Under the pieces are notes generated by a model. The model saw nothing but the letters and a program-made list of their open reading frames with translations. It did not search any database and had not been told where the DNA came from. Positions 1-9,276 of a stretch of DNA of 64,000 nucleotides are shown here, piece after piece. Source of the DNA: CAWARU01 sp963805795 (lineage in GTDB: Bacteria; Pseudomonadota; Gammaproteobacteria; UBA6186; Azoamicaceae); NCBI GenBank assembly GCA_963805795.1, contig CAWDVG010000002.1, forward strand, positions 248,001-312,000, written 5' to 3'. Each line of letters opens with the position of its first letter. Position 1 is the stretch's first letter. The translations under genes and the position numbers were made by a program.

Positions 1-1270
1 TGACAGCGATACAAGTATTGCCAACATCAGTATGAACTGCATAAGCAAAATCCACTGCAGTGGCTCCGCTTTGCAATGATAATATATCTCCCCCGGGAGT
101 AAAAACATATACCTCATCCGGATACAAATCAACCTTCACATGTTCGATAAATTCCAATGAATTTCTAGTTTTTTTTTGAATTTCTAAAATACTTTTTAAC
201 CATTCTCTCGCACGCATTTCGGCTTCGCTACTGTTTGCATCTTTTGCCGATTTATATAACCAATGTGCAGCAATTCCATTTTCCGCCATTCTATCCATTT
301 CTTCGGTGCGTATTTGAATTTCCACCGGAACCCCAAAAGGCGCTACTACGGTTGTATGGATAGATTGATAACCATTCGATTTTGGCACAGCAATATAATC
401 TTTAAAACGTCCGTGAATGGGTTTATATAGATTATGAACAACACCCAAAACACGATAGCAAGTATCCACTTTATCTACTAAAACTCTTAAGGCATAGACA
501 TCCATAATCTCAGAAAGCGATAAATCTTTTTTTCTCATTTTTCGATAGAGGCTATAAAGATGTTTTTCTCTACCCAGAATAACAAAAGGAATCACATTTT
601 CTTGTTCTAAACGATTTTTTAAATTGGCCTCTAGGGCTTGAATGATCTCTTTTCGATTACCTCGTGCTTTTTTGACAGCTTCTTTTAGGACCCGATATCG
701 CACGGGGTATAAAAATGAAAAACCAATATCTTCAAATTCTACCCTAAAATTATTCATTCCCAAACGACTGGCAATAGGGGCATAAATCTCTAGGGTTTCT
801 CTTGCAATACGACGTTGTTTTTCGCGTGGTAATGATTCTAGCGTTCTTAGGTTATGCAACCTATCTGCAAGCTTGACTAGGATGACACGAATATCTTGTG
901 CCATTGCCAACATCATTTTTCGAAGATTTTCTGCTTGCGCTTCTGCATGACTTTCAAATTTGATGACATCCAGCTTGCTAACACCATCCACCAGTTCTGC
1001 TATTTCATCACCAAATTTACAGGCCAAAGCGGCTTTATCTAGGTGTGTATCTTCAATAACATCATGGAGAATAGCTGCCATGATACTTTGATGATCCATA
1101 TGCATGTTAGCAAGGATACGGGCAACTTCTATAGGGTGAGTTATGTAGGGTTCACCTGAAAGCCGATGTTGTCCTTCATGGGCATTTTCAGCAAATAGAT
1201 AGGCTTCATAGATTAAAGCAATCTGTTCCTCTCTAAGGTAAACTGCCAATAGAATCCCGTAAATCAGCAA
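1..1270 (-). CDS. spoT: Bifunctional (p)ppGpp synthetase/hydrolase SpoT, partial (C-terminal part outside window)
   Basis: Makes and degrades the alarmone (p)ppGpp. The reading frame is open from the window edge to about 1270. It encodes an HD hydrolase domain (LLHDVIEDT, about 1045-1080), then the RelA/SpoT synthetase domain (DYIAVPKSNGYQSIHT, about 365-400), and the beginning of the TGS domain (FTPGGDILSLQSGATAVDFA) at the edge. It lies downstream of rpoZ as in the usual gmk-rpoZ-spoT order. The 5' end is odd. The SpoT frame has no ATG. A TTG at 1270 lies 10 bases after GGGGAAGG and would give a protein of normal length. However, the family-like N-terminus (FQFADLRDSIGS) lies in another frame that stops at 1233-1235, and removing one T from the TTT at about 1240 joins the two frames as SIGSYLREEQ. 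So the start is either the TTG or it is masked by a one-base insertion. Identity is sure; the 5' end is not. Confidence 0.93.
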   Translation of the reverse strand, partial: MLIYGILLAVYLREEQIALIYEAYLFAENAHEGQHRLSGEPYITHPIEVARILANMHMDHQSIMAAILHDVIEDTHLDKAALACKFGDEIAELVDGVSKLDVIKFESHAEAQAENLRKMMLAMAQDIRVILVKLADRLHNLRTLESLPREKQRRIARETLEIYAPIASRLGMNNFRVEFEDIGFSFLYPVRYRVLKEAVKKARGNRKEIIQALEANLKNRLEQENVIPFVILGREKHLYSLYRKMRKKDLSLSEIMDVYALRVLVDKVDTCYRVLGVVHNLYKPIHGRFKDYIAVPKSNGYQSIHTTVVAPFGVPVEIQIRTEEMDRMAENGIAAHWLYKSAKDANSSEAEMRAREWLKSILEIQKKTRNSLEFIEHVKVDLYPDEVYVFTPGGDILSLQSGATAVDFAYAVHTDVGNTCIAV

Positions 1271-1291
1271 ATTGAAACACGCCTTCCCCAA

Positions 1292-1317
1292 AAGGCCCGT
1301 CCATAAAAAGGGGCCTT
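1292..1317 (-). terminator. Stem-loop at the rpoZ/spoT junction
   Basis: AAGGCCC and GGGCCTT pair over 7 bases around a 12-base loop, overlapping the rpoZ stop codon. Only a short T run follows on the minus strand. It may attenuate transcription from rpoZ into spoT rather than stop it fully. The ATG at 1304 lies in this loop and is therefore an unlikely spoT start. Confidence 0.4.
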
Positions 1318-1531
1318 ATTGTTTAGTATTGTCTGTTTCTGGGGCCTTTTCTAGTAAATTCCCTGCAGCGATTTCACGTAAGGCTACAACCGTAGCTTTA
1401 TCGTTTTCCCAGGGGACGGTTGCTTCTGCTCCCCCTAGGGCCAGCTGTCTTGCCCTTTTGGCAGCCAGTAAGACCAATTTAAAACGGTTGTTTAATTTAT
1501 CTAAGCAGTCTTGAATGGTAATACGTGCCAT
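1316..1531 (-). CDS. rpoZ: RNA polymerase omega subunit
   Basis: Small omega subunit that helps assemble RNA polymerase and, in proteobacteria, forms part of a ppGpp site. The 71-residue product starts MARITIQDCLDKLNNRF and carries the typical LVLLAAKRARQLALGG segment. An in-frame ATG five codons upstream exists, but MARI is the family start. It lies between gmk and spoT, the usual gammaproteobacterial arrangement. A 132-bp palindromic element sits just upstream of it. Confidence 0.95.
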   Translation of the reverse strand: MARITIQDCLDKLNNRFKLVLLAAKRARQLALGGAEATVPWENDKATVVALREIAAGNLLEKAPETDNTKQ

Positions 1532-1554
1532 AATGATAAGCTCCAAAAATCAGG

Positions 1555-1686
1555 ATATATACCCTTCGCCTTTCAAGCTGCAATTCTGTTGCCTGTTCGG
1601 TTTGTAGCGAGGATACAAATTTGTATGCTCCGCTGCTCATTTTCGCCGGCGCATCAAAGCAACTTAAAAATGCTTTGGATATATAT
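1555..1686. repeat. 132-bp palindromic (MITE-like) intergenic element
   Basis: The segment between gmk and rpoZ folds back on itself almost end to end. The left end ATATATACCCTTCGCC and the reverse complement of the right end (ATATATATCCAAAGC) are related, as are TTTCAAGCTGC and TTTTAAGTTGC just inside. The centre (about 1603-1636) is a nearly perfect palindrome around ACAAATTTGT (1615-1624). No protein is plausible here. It looks like a non-autonomous palindromic repeat, or a transcribed hairpin between two operon genes. Confidence 0.6.
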
Positions 1687-1759
1687 TCAAGTAGAATAAA
1701 ATTAACTTCTTAGGTTACCTGAATGTTTGTAAAAATGCAAGGAACAAAAAATTAGTTTA

Positions 1760-2389
1760 TCAACTAAGTAATTTCTGAATAATCGGTTCCAATTCGACAC
1801 TTTGACGCCTTACCCGTAACCGAAGGCAGCGAATAATGGTAAGCATATCCTCTAGCGCATCTTCAAAGCGATCATTACATACCAGAAAATCATACTCCGG
1901 ATAATGCGATATTTGCTCTTTAGCTTCTTGCATACGTTGTTCAACAAGAACAGGATTATCCGGATGACGTTTTTGTAACCGTTCAAGAAGCGCATCTGTA
2001 CTCGGTGGAAAAATAAAAATACTTTGTACATCAGCAAAATGACTGCGAATTTGCCTTGCACCCTGCCAATCAATTTCTAAAATAACATCTTTACCTAAAC
2101 GACGAGTTTCTTGTACCCATTTTTTTGAGGTACCATAATAATGACCAAAAACCTTTGCATGTTCTAAAAAAATATTTTCGTTAATAAGTTCCTTAAATTC
2201 GGCATGGGTTACAAAATGATAATCTTTATGATCTTCTTCCCCCAGACGCTTAAGTCGAGTGGTATGAGAAACAGAGGCTTGTATATTCGGTAAAGCTTTT
2301 ATGAGCGCCGATACTAAACTGGTTTTTCCGGCTCCTGAAGGGGCAGAAACAACATATAATGTACCCGTAATGCTAGTCAAGTTTATCAT
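1760..2389 (-). CDS. gmk: Guanylate kinase
   Basis: Phosphorylates GMP to GDP with ATP. About 209 residues, the normal length. The P-loop SAPSGAGKTS lies near the N-terminus, followed by the GMP-binding region (SHTTR, GEEDHKDYHFV) and a lid region (EIDWQGARQIR). The ATG at 2389 is preferred over a TTG two codons upstream. Upstream neighbour is yicC and downstream is rpoZ, so it probably belongs to a yicC-gmk-rpoZ-spoT transcription unit. Confidence 0.96.
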   Translation of the reverse strand: MINLTSITGTLYVVSAPSGAGKTSLVSALIKALPNIQASVSHTTRLKRLGEEDHKDYHFVTHAEFKELINENIFLEHAKVFGHYYGTSKKWVQETRRLGKDVILEIDWQGARQIRSHFADVQSIFIFPPSTDALLERLQKRHPDNPVLVEQRMQEAKEQISHYPEYDFLVCNDRFEDALEDMLTIIRCLRLRVRRQSVELEPIIQKLLS

Positions 2390-2459
2390 TTCCAAAATCC
2401 CCGAATGTGTCCATTCTAAGTCCTAAACAAAAAAATTAAGTTTAAATTTAATCTTAATT

Positions 2460-3357
2460 TTATTCAATATTCTGTACTTGTTCTCGAATTTGTTCAATCA
2501 ATACTTTTAGTTCTACGGTTTCTTGCGTCAGTACTGCATCTATTGATTTTGAGGCAATGGTATTGGCTTCACGGTTTAACTCCTGGCTCAAAAAATCCAG
2601 ATGCCGTCCAATCACACCTCCTGTATTTAACAGTGTATGAACTGCTTGTAAATGTGTATGCAATCGAATCTAGCTCCTCAGCAACATCCATTTTTTGAGC
2701 AATAAAAATCATTTCTTGTTCTATCCGATTAGCATCCGCTTGAACTTTCATTTCATGTAGCCTTTCCAGCAATCGACCACGATAGTCTGACAAAATCTGA
2801 GGTAGCCGTTGATGAATATGGATCAAAATTTCACTCATCATCTGTAGCCGTTGTTCAATAAAGCCTTTCAGATCCGAACCTTCTCTTGTCCTAGCCTGTA
2901 TAAAATCTTCGATGGTATTAGAAAATGCCTCACTGATCATTGCATTGCTTGAAGTCAGATCGGGTTCTCTGGGTCTCATGATGTGTGGCCATTTAAGCAA
3001 ATCTAGCGGTGAAATCGCAGCGATATTTTTGAGGATTGGGCATTGATCAGTTTTCTCGTTTAATCGGTTGGCAACAGCTGCACAGTTTTCAATTAAACTA
3101 TCTAAGAGTTCCACATTCAGGTCTAATTGAGGTGTAGCAGATAAGTGTTCTTCAAATTGTAATTGACAGTATATTTTGCCTCTATTTATTTTTTGACGTA
3201 AATGATCCCGCAATGGATATTCTAATGTTTGAAAAACCTCGGGTAGTTTAAAGGCGGCTTCAAGATAACGTTGATTGACAGACTTAATATCCCAACGAAA
3301 AACTCCACCAGGATAAGAAAATGTGCGACTGGCAAAGGCAGTCATGCTTGAAACCAT
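2460..3357 (-). pseudogene. yicC: YicC-family endoribonuclease, split by a one-base frameshift
   Basis: YicC proteins are conserved RNA-degrading enzymes often linked to gmk. The first frame (2569-3357) carries the N-terminal domain from MVSSMTAFASR to about AEELDSI. It then runs into unrelated sequence. The rest (HTHLQAVHTLL, then GRHLDFLSQELNREANTIASK and VELKVLIEQIREQVQNIE) is in a second frame (2460 to about 2663). One extra base near 2660-2664 explains the split. Both halves match the family well, so the damage is recent or is a sequence error. Lies between gmk and an MFS gene on the same strand. Confidence 0.88.
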
Positions 3358-3365
3358 AATGTATC

Positions 3366-4574
3366 CTAATCAATCATCACACTGGCTTCATTCCGTTCTG
3401 AAAGCCAGCGGTATCCTATTAACCCGATTATTGTGACAGTCAAAATAAAAATGGACAACGAAAATGCTTTACCATGGCAACATTCCCCAACCCAATTAAT
3501 ACAAATTGCTGCTGAAACAAATTGTAATGCACCCATCAAGCCAGAAGCCCGACCCGTATACATCATAGGAACTGCCGTCATAGCACCTGCAGATCCGGTT
3601 GGAAATAGAAAGCCATTCCCCAAAACTACTATCGCCATAGGAAGAATAATAGCAAAAGGACTTTGATTAAAATAGAGGCTAGAGGCCACCATGCATCCTC
3701 CTCCAAGGACCGAAAAAAAGAACCCCATGTTTAATACGCGTTCTAGGCTGCGCATTCTTACTAAACGTTTTGCAATTAAATTGCCCACTACATAGGCAAC
3801 TGATAACGCAATGTAAAAAGAACCCATTTCTTCTGCCCGATAGCCTTGGTTGTCAAAAACGAAGGGGGATTCCACTGCAAAAGAACGAAAGGTAGCAAAC
3901 CCAGCGCAAAGAGCCAAAGCATAACCTAAAAAGCGGGTGTTCGTTAATAAATGTAAATAGGCTGCAAAATGTCTTTTAATGGGATGTGCAATCACAGGTT
4001 CGCTATGAGATCTTTTGAGATCTTGCAGGAAGAAGAGAACCAAAAACCAAACCACCAATCCAAATCCCATCATAAAATAAAAAATAGAGCGCCAACCCAA
4101 ATAGCTGCATAAATAACCGCCTAGCAAAGGACCAATAGCTGCGGATAAACCAATAAAGGGAAAAATAGTCGAAAAAATTCTGGCAGCCTCGGTTTTATTG
4201 AAACGATCAGCAATAATTGCACGATTAATAACCGATCCAGCCCCTGCTCCAATGGATTGTAAGGCACGATAGGTTAAGAACTCAGTCAGTGTCTCTGCCT
4301 GCGCACAAAAATAAGAAGCCAAAATAAATAAAAAAAGTGCAACGAGGGTAATACGTTTACGACCAAAACGATCAGCCAACGTACCATAAACCAATTGACA
4401 AAACGCAAGACCCAATAAATATAACGTGAAGCTGCTTTGGATTTCTACTTGGGTACAATTAAAACATTCACACATTTCAGGTAGGGCGGGTAAATAGATA
4501 TCTGTGCCTAAGAGGCTAACAGAGCCCAAGAGTATCATGACTAAAAGGAAAAAAAAGTGATGTTTTCGCCACAT
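3366..4574 (-). CDS. MFS drug resistance transporter, Bcr/CflA type
   Basis: Predicted proton-driven multidrug exporter of the inner membrane, 402 residues with about 12 hydrophobic segments. Typical motifs are STDIYLPALPEM-like sequence in the first segment (GTDIYLPALPEM), GTLADRFGRKR (MFS motif A) after the second, and ALQSIGAGAG later. It ends 8 bases before the yicC start and may be cotranscribed with it. A second relative of the same family begins at 63288. The substrate cannot be told from the sequence. Confidence 0.85.
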   Translation of the reverse strand: MWRKHHFFFLLVMILLGSVSLLGTDIYLPALPEMCECFNCTQVEIQSSFTLYLLGLAFCQLVYGTLADRFGRKRITLVALFLFILASYFCAQAETLTEFLTYRALQSIGAGAGSVINRAIIADRFNKTEAARIFSTIFPFIGLSAAIGPLLGGYLCSYLGWRSIFYFMMGFGLVVWFLVLFFLQDLKRSHSEPVIAHPIKRHFAAYLHLLTNTRFLGYALALCAGFATFRSFAVESPFVFDNQGYRAEEMGSFYIALSVAYVVGNLIAKRLVRMRSLERVLNMGFFFSVLGGGCMVASSLYFNQSPFAIILPMAIVVLGNGFLFPTGSAGAMTAVPMMYTGRASGLMGALQFVSAAICINWVGECCHGKAFSLSIFILTVTIIGLIGYRWLSERNEASVMID

Positions 4575-4720
4575 ATGTGTTTTTCTATATCCCTACACTA
4601 TTATTTTGGGTATAATCACACATTGTAGGTTGACTTCCTCAGGTTGTCAATGTTTTTTTACATATATATAAGTAATAAGAAAATAATTGGATGACTTACT
4701 TATACTGGAAAGGTATTTAT

Positions 4721-5494
4721 ATGCGCATCATCTCATTCAATGCCAATGGTATTCGGGCAGCTGCTAAAAAAGGCTTTTTTAATTGGTTTCTTAAACAAAA
4801 AGCAGATGTGCTTTGTTTACAAGAAACAAAAGTGCAGTTCGAGCAATTAACTGACCCCCTTTTTTTCCCAGAAGAATATCACGTTTATTATTGTAACCCA
4901 GAAAAAAAAGGCTACAGCGGGGTTGCTATTTATTCTTTGCAAAAACCCGATCGGGTCCAAGAAGGCCTCGGATGGCATTCCGCGGATACCGAAGGTCGTT
5001 ATATTCAGGCCGATTTTGGCAACCTATCGATTGCGTCTATTTATCTACCTTCAGGTACCAGTGGTGATGCGCGTCAAGCGATTAAATATCATTTTATGGA
5101 GGAATACCAAAAACTCTTAGAAAAACAAAAAAATGATGGGCGAAATTATATATTATGCGGCGATTGGAACATTGCCCATAAACCCATCGATCTAACCAAC
5201 TGGAAAGCCAATCAAAAATATTCTGGATTTTTGCCCCAAGAACGAGCCTGGTTAGATTGGTTATTCAGCGAAGAAGGCGGGTTTGTGGATGCATTCCGAG
5301 TTATCAATCAATCCCCAGAACAATATACTTGGTGGTCTATGCGAAGCTTAACTGCCTGGGACAAAAATGTAGGGTGGAGAATTGATTACCATGTGGTAAC
5401 GCCTGGATTAACAAACAAAATCAAAGCCGCTGAAATTTATCGCGGAGAAAAATTTTCAGATCATGCCCCTCTTATTTTAGATTATGATCTTTGA
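4721..5494 (+). CDS. xthA: Exodeoxyribonuclease III (AP endonuclease)
   Basis: Cuts DNA at abasic sites and removes 3' blocking groups in base-excision repair. The 257-residue product begins MRIISFNANGIRAAAKKGF. It has the metal-binding glutamate in LCLQETKVQ, the GDWNIAHKPIDL motif and the terminal SDHAPL catalytic motif. The ATG at 4721 is chosen because AAAGG lies just upstream and the family begins MRI; a frame extension to 4691 is not conserved. It stands alone, divergent from the MFS gene. Confidence 0.94.
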   Translation: MRIISFNANGIRAAAKKGFFNWFLKQKADVLCLQETKVQFEQLTDPLFFPEEYHVYYCNPEKKGYSGVAIYSLQKPDRVQEGLGWHSADTEGRYIQADFGNLSIASIYLPSGTSGDARQAIKYHFMEEYQKLLEKQKNDGRNYILCGDWNIAHKPIDLTNWKANQKYSGFLPQERAWLDWLFSEEGGFVDAFRVINQSPEQYTWWSMRSLTAWDKNVGWRIDYHVVTPGLTNKIKAAEIYRGEKFSDHAPLILDYDL

Positions 5495-5679
5495 AGGTAA
5501 TCCTAATACTATCGATTGAGAGTATCATATTCAACAGCGTTTTTATAGCCCAACCACGGGAAAGGAACCAAAATGATAGAATATGAAATTATTGTTTTAA
5601 AATAAGTCTATAATTCGTTTGATTTTCTATATGGCCTTACCTATGATATAGATCATGTGTCTAATTTTAATGGGGATTT

Positions 5680-6399
5680 ATGATTTGGCGAATATTACTT
5701 ATTTTTTTAGTTAATTACCTTCTATGTGTCAATGGTCTTTATGCTGAGGAGGCTATAAAAAGTGGGAAAAAAATAACCTCCGAAAAAAGAGACGTCTCAG
5801 GAATTAATCAAATCAGTATCTTAGGCTTTGGAGATTTATATATAAAACAAGGCGATCAAGAATCTCTTACCATCGAAGCGGATAATACTATCTTGCCTAT
5901 GATAGAAACAAATGTTAAATCTGGTAAATTGTCTATTGGCATGAAGCATCATGTTGCTAAGGATTTGGTAAAAACAATACAGTATTACTTAACTGTAAAG
6001 GATATTAATAGTATTCAACTGAATGGCCTATCTAATCTTTCCATAGCCGATACCATAAAAACGAATGAATTAAATCTTACCCTAAATGGATCAGGGAATG
6101 CCAATATTGCAATCGAGGTAAAAAAATTTACCGCAAATATCATGGGCACAGGCAATATAAATGCAAAAGGTAAAGCAGAAAATCAAACGATTACCATTCG
6201 AGGCTCGGGAAATATGAATGGCGGTCATTTATTAGGAGAAAATGGCGTTATATATACTTATGGCATAGGATCAGCAGAAGTTAATATTGCCAATAATTTA
6301 AATGTTAATGTTTTTGGTATAGGGGAAATTAAATATCATGGCAACCCCAAATTAACTAAAAAATTATCAGGGACAGGCGAAATTATACACCTCAAATAA
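5680..6399 (+). CDS. Secreted GIN-domain (DUF2807) protein
   Basis: 239 residues with an N-terminal hydrophobic signal (about 1-22, ending near LYAEEA). The rest is repetitive beta-solenoid-like sequence of the GIN/DUF2807 type: ILGFGDLYIKQGDQESLTIEA, then repeats with LNGSGNANI, GTGNINAKGKAE and GSGNMNGG. Such proteins are secreted to the periplasm or surface; their role is poorly known. No operon partner: the flanks (about 185 and 160 bases) show no further gene. Family assignment is fairly sure, function unknown. Confidence 0.75.
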   Translation: MIWRILLIFLVNYLLCVNGLYAEEAIKSGKKITSEKRDVSGINQISILGFGDLYIKQGDQESLTIEADNTILPMIETNVKSGKLSIGMKHHVAKDLVKTIQYYLTVKDINSIQLNGLSNLSIADTIKTNELNLTLNGSGNANIAIEVKKFTANIMGTGNINAKGKAENQTITIRGSGNMNGGHLLGENGVIYTYGIGSAEVNIANNLNVNVFGIGEIKYHGNPKLTKKLSGTGEIIHLK

Positions 6400-6558
6400 T
6401 AACCTAATGTTCTATTTCCAAAGTCTCACCCGTCTTAACGAACCTTGATAATACTTATAATGAACTAGGAAACGCTTCAAAGAAGCAATCAATTTGACAA
6501 ATAGCCTCTGAATTTTTGCACAGATAGTTTTCCAAGCATGTACATAGACTTTGCAGGA

Positions 6559-7287
6559 CTATTTCCCTATACCCAAAGTCTCACGCTGCTTATGAATCAG
6601 ATTCCGTATTCCGGTGCGGGCTAAATCTAACATACCTTGCAGATCTTGTATGGGAAATGCAGATTTTTCTGCGGTTCCTTGGATCTCGATGAAATTCCCC
6701 TGTTCTGTCATCACAACATTCATATCTGTATCGGCATTGGAGTCTTCAATATAATCCAAATCTAGGATAGGCATTTCTTTATAGACCCCGACCGAGACCG
6801 CAGCAATCAGATATTTTAATGGATTGCGTTGTAACATACCTTGTTTCTTTAATGTTTCAAAAGCATCCACAACGGCCACACAGCTCCCTGTTATACTGGC
6901 TGTTCTGGTACCTCCATCCGCTTGCACGACATCACAATCAATATTCAAGGTATTTTCTCCTAATAATGTGAGATCCACAGCTGCCCGTAGTGCCCGGCCA
7001 ATCAGCCGTTGAATTTCCTGTGTTCGACCCGATTGTCCGCCTCTGCAAGCTTCGCGTTGCATTCTTTCGCTGGTGGACCGGGGTAACATGCCATATTCAG
7101 CTGTTATCCAGCCTTGGTTTGTGCCTTTCAAAAACTTAGGCACCCCGGGTGTTACACTGGCATTGCAAATCACCTTCGTGTCGCCATATTCAATTAACAC
7201 TGAACCCTCAGCATGTTTGGTATATTTACGGGTAATACGAATATCGCGTAATTCATCCCTTGCGCGGGCACTTGGTCTTACTATCAT
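6559..7287 (-). CDS. rph: Ribonuclease PH
   Basis: Phosphorolytic 3' exonuclease that trims tRNA precursors. 242 residues, normal length, starting MIVRPSARARDELR. Motifs seen: EGSVLIEYGDTKVICNASV, GWITAEYGMLPRSTSER, the RNase PH domain core DCDVVQADGGTRTASITG, and DLDYIEDSNADTDMNVV with acidic metal residues. It stands immediately downstream of the dut-algC pair on the same strand with a gap of 45 bases. Confidence 0.95.
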   Translation of the reverse strand: MIVRPSARARDELRDIRITRKYTKHAEGSVLIEYGDTKVICNASVTPGVPKFLKGTNQGWITAEYGMLPRSTSERMQREACRGGQSGRTQEIQRLIGRALRAAVDLTLLGENTLNIDCDVVQADGGTRTASITGSCVAVVDAFETLKKQGMLQRNPLKYLIAAVSVGVYKEMPILDLDYIEDSNADTDMNVVMTEQGNFIEIQGTAEKSAFPIQDLQGMLDLARTGIRNLIHKQRETLGIGK

Positions 7288-7332
7288 TTAAATCTCACTT
7301 TTACAATTTTCCAATTTTTTTGTTACACTCTA

Positions 7333-8748
7333 CTAAAAAGGCAAAGTCAACGGTAGCTCTAAGCTTTGAAACAATTCACGAAATTTGTTTTGAATACGTT
7401 TTAATGCCTGAGGGGTTTCCCCCTCGAAACGTAGAACTAAATTCGGTCCGGTATTAGAAGGTCGCACTAAACCAAACCCATCCTTAAAATCCACCCGTAA
7501 TCCATCAATTTGACTCATTTCTGCGTCATCGAATCGAGCATTTTGTATTAATGTCCTCATGATTTCCATTTTTTCTAAATCAGGAACCGGCAGCATCAAC
7601 TCTGGTGTATTCAGACTATTGGGGATTGTGTTAAATATTTCTGCAACAGTTTGATTTTCCGGATTCTTTGAAATGATTTCTAATAGCCTTGCTCCTGCAT
7701 ATAAGGCATCATCAAAACCTGTCCAACGTTCCTTGAAAAATAAATGACCACTCATTTCACCCCCCAATAATGCAGCGGTTTCCTTCATTTTCGCTTTAAT
7801 AAGAGAATGACCGGTTTTCCACATTAAAGGCCGCCCGCCGTGCTTTAGAATATCTAAAGCGACATGTCGGGTACATTTCACATCAAATAAAATTTGTGCA
7901 TTAGGATGGCGGGACAAAATATCTCTTGCAAATAAAATCAATTGTCGATCAGGCCAAATAATTTCCCCCTGATTATCGACTAACCCCAAACGATCTCCAT
8001 CTCCATCAAAGGCCAAACCGAGATCAGCGCCGGTTAATAAGACCGTTTCGCTTAACATTTCTAGATTTTTAGGTTGACCGGGATCAGGATGGTGATTGGG
8101 AAAATTGCCGTCGACATCACAAAATAATGGGATTACCTCGCATCCCAAGCTTGCAAATAATAATGGCGCAATGTCGCCTGTAATACCATTGCCTGCATCT
8201 ATTACTATTTTTAAAGGTCTCTTAAGACAAATATTATTTTTTAGAGTTTCAATATAAACTTCTTCTACATTTCTGTTTTGAATATGGCCTTGGCCAGTTT
8301 TATAATCTTGTCGAAGAATTTTCTGATATAGCGCTTGTATGCCGTCCTCATATAAAGTTATTCCGCCTATCATTATTTTAAAGCCATTATAATCAGCTGG
8401 ATTATGACTGCCCGTTATGATAACACCTGAAGGAATTTGATAGTGACTCGTCGCAAAATAGAGTAAAGGCGTGGGCAACATCCCGAGATCAATGACATGG
8501 CAGCCTGTCGAGACAATTCCCTTACATAGTGCTTCCAACAAGCGAGGGCCAGATAAACGACCATCTCTCCCCACTAATATTTGCAGCTCGCCCTGTTCTA
8601 GAACCGTGGTCCCCAAAGCACGACCCAAATCAGTGACCAATTCTGTACTTAGCGCTTTATCTACTATCCCTCGAATATCATAAGCTCGAAAAATTTCTTT
8701 TGGGGGATAAGCGGTATTTTCCACACTGTTTGTGATACTATTTATCAT
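7333..8748 (-). CDS. algC: Phosphomannomutase/phosphoglucomutase
   Basis: Interconverts hexose 1- and 6-phosphates for LPS and exopolysaccharide precursors. The 471-residue product has all four family signatures: the phosphoserine loop ITGSHNPADYNG (Ser at about 114), the magnesium loop DGDGDR (about 250), the sugar-binding GGEMSGH and the C-terminal phosphate loop RPSNTGPNLVLRFE. Its ATG overlaps the dut stop codon (ATGA), so translation is probably coupled; dut-algC order is also found in Pseudomonas. It could equally be called manB. Confidence 0.92.
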   Translation of the reverse strand: MINSITNSVENTAYPPKEIFRAYDIRGIVDKALSTELVTDLGRALGTTVLEQGELQILVGRDGRLSGPRLLEALCKGIVSTGCHVIDLGMLPTPLLYFATSHYQIPSGVIITGSHNPADYNGFKIMIGGITLYEDGIQALYQKILRQDYKTGQGHIQNRNVEEVYIETLKNNICLKRPLKIVIDAGNGITGDIAPLLFASLGCEVIPLFCDVDGNFPNHHPDPGQPKNLEMLSETVLLTGADLGLAFDGDGDRLGLVDNQGEIIWPDRQLILFARDILSRHPNAQILFDVKCTRHVALDILKHGGRPLMWKTGHSLIKAKMKETAALLGGEMSGHLFFKERWTGFDDALYAGARLLEIISKNPENQTVAEIFNTIPNSLNTPELMLPVPDLEKMEIMRTLIQNARFDDAEMSQIDGLRVDFKDGFGLVRPSNTGPNLVLRFEGETPQALKRIQNKFRELFQSLELPLTLPF

Positions 8749-9221
8749 ACAATGATAGCCTCAATGTCCATACGCCCGGTATGACCAAAACCACCTTCGC
8801 CTCTAGCAGAAATTTGAAATTCTGTTACTTGCTGAAATTGAGCTTGTATCACAGGCACAATAACGAGTTGTGCTAATCGTTCGCCTACAGACAAAGTAAA
8901 AGTTTGCTGACCCCGATTCCAACAAGAAATCATTAATTCTCCCTGGTAATCCGAATCAATTAATCCCACTAGATTGCCAAGCACAATGCCATGTTTGTGC
9001 CCCAGTCCAGAGCGCGGTAAAATCATGCCTGCAAGAGCAGGATTTGCAATATAAATAGCAAGTCCGGTTGGAATTAACTGTGTTTCCCCTGGTTTTATTT
9101 CTAAAGGAGAATCAATACAAGCACGCAAATCTAAGCCAGCAGAACCAATCGTTGCATACTGCGGAAAAGGAATTTCTTGCCCCACTTTTGTATTAAGAAT
9201 TTTTACTTGAATTTGATGCAT
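8745..9221 (-). CDS. dut: Deoxyuridine 5'-triphosphate nucleotidohydrolase
   Basis: Hydrolyses dUTP to dUMP, keeping uracil out of DNA. 158 residues of the trimeric dUTPase fold: motif 1 GSAGLDLRA, PRSGLGHKHG, GLIDSDYQGEL and the C-terminal GRGEGGFGHTGR-like arm (ARGEGGFGHTGR). The stop overlaps the start of the phosphomannomutase gene by four bases. Confidence 0.96.
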   Translation of the reverse strand: MHQIQVKILNTKVGQEIPFPQYATIGSAGLDLRACIDSPLEIKPGETQLIPTGLAIYIANPALAGMILPRSGLGHKHGIVLGNLVGLIDSDYQGELMISCWNRGQQTFTLSVGERLAQLVIVPVIQAQFQQVTEFQISARGEGGFGHTGRMDIEAIIV

Positions 9222-9276
9222 GACTTACCCCAATTTTTACTTTACTATTAATTTCACCCTAATTTAAATCTTAACC

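Noticed and set aside
1302..1304. ATG in good context as spoT start
   Set aside because: It lies in the loop of the hairpin and its frame stops after 23 codons at 1233-1235.
1511..1699. Plus-strand 62-residue open frame
   Set aside because: It runs through the palindromic element and rpoZ leader and has no protein-like pattern.
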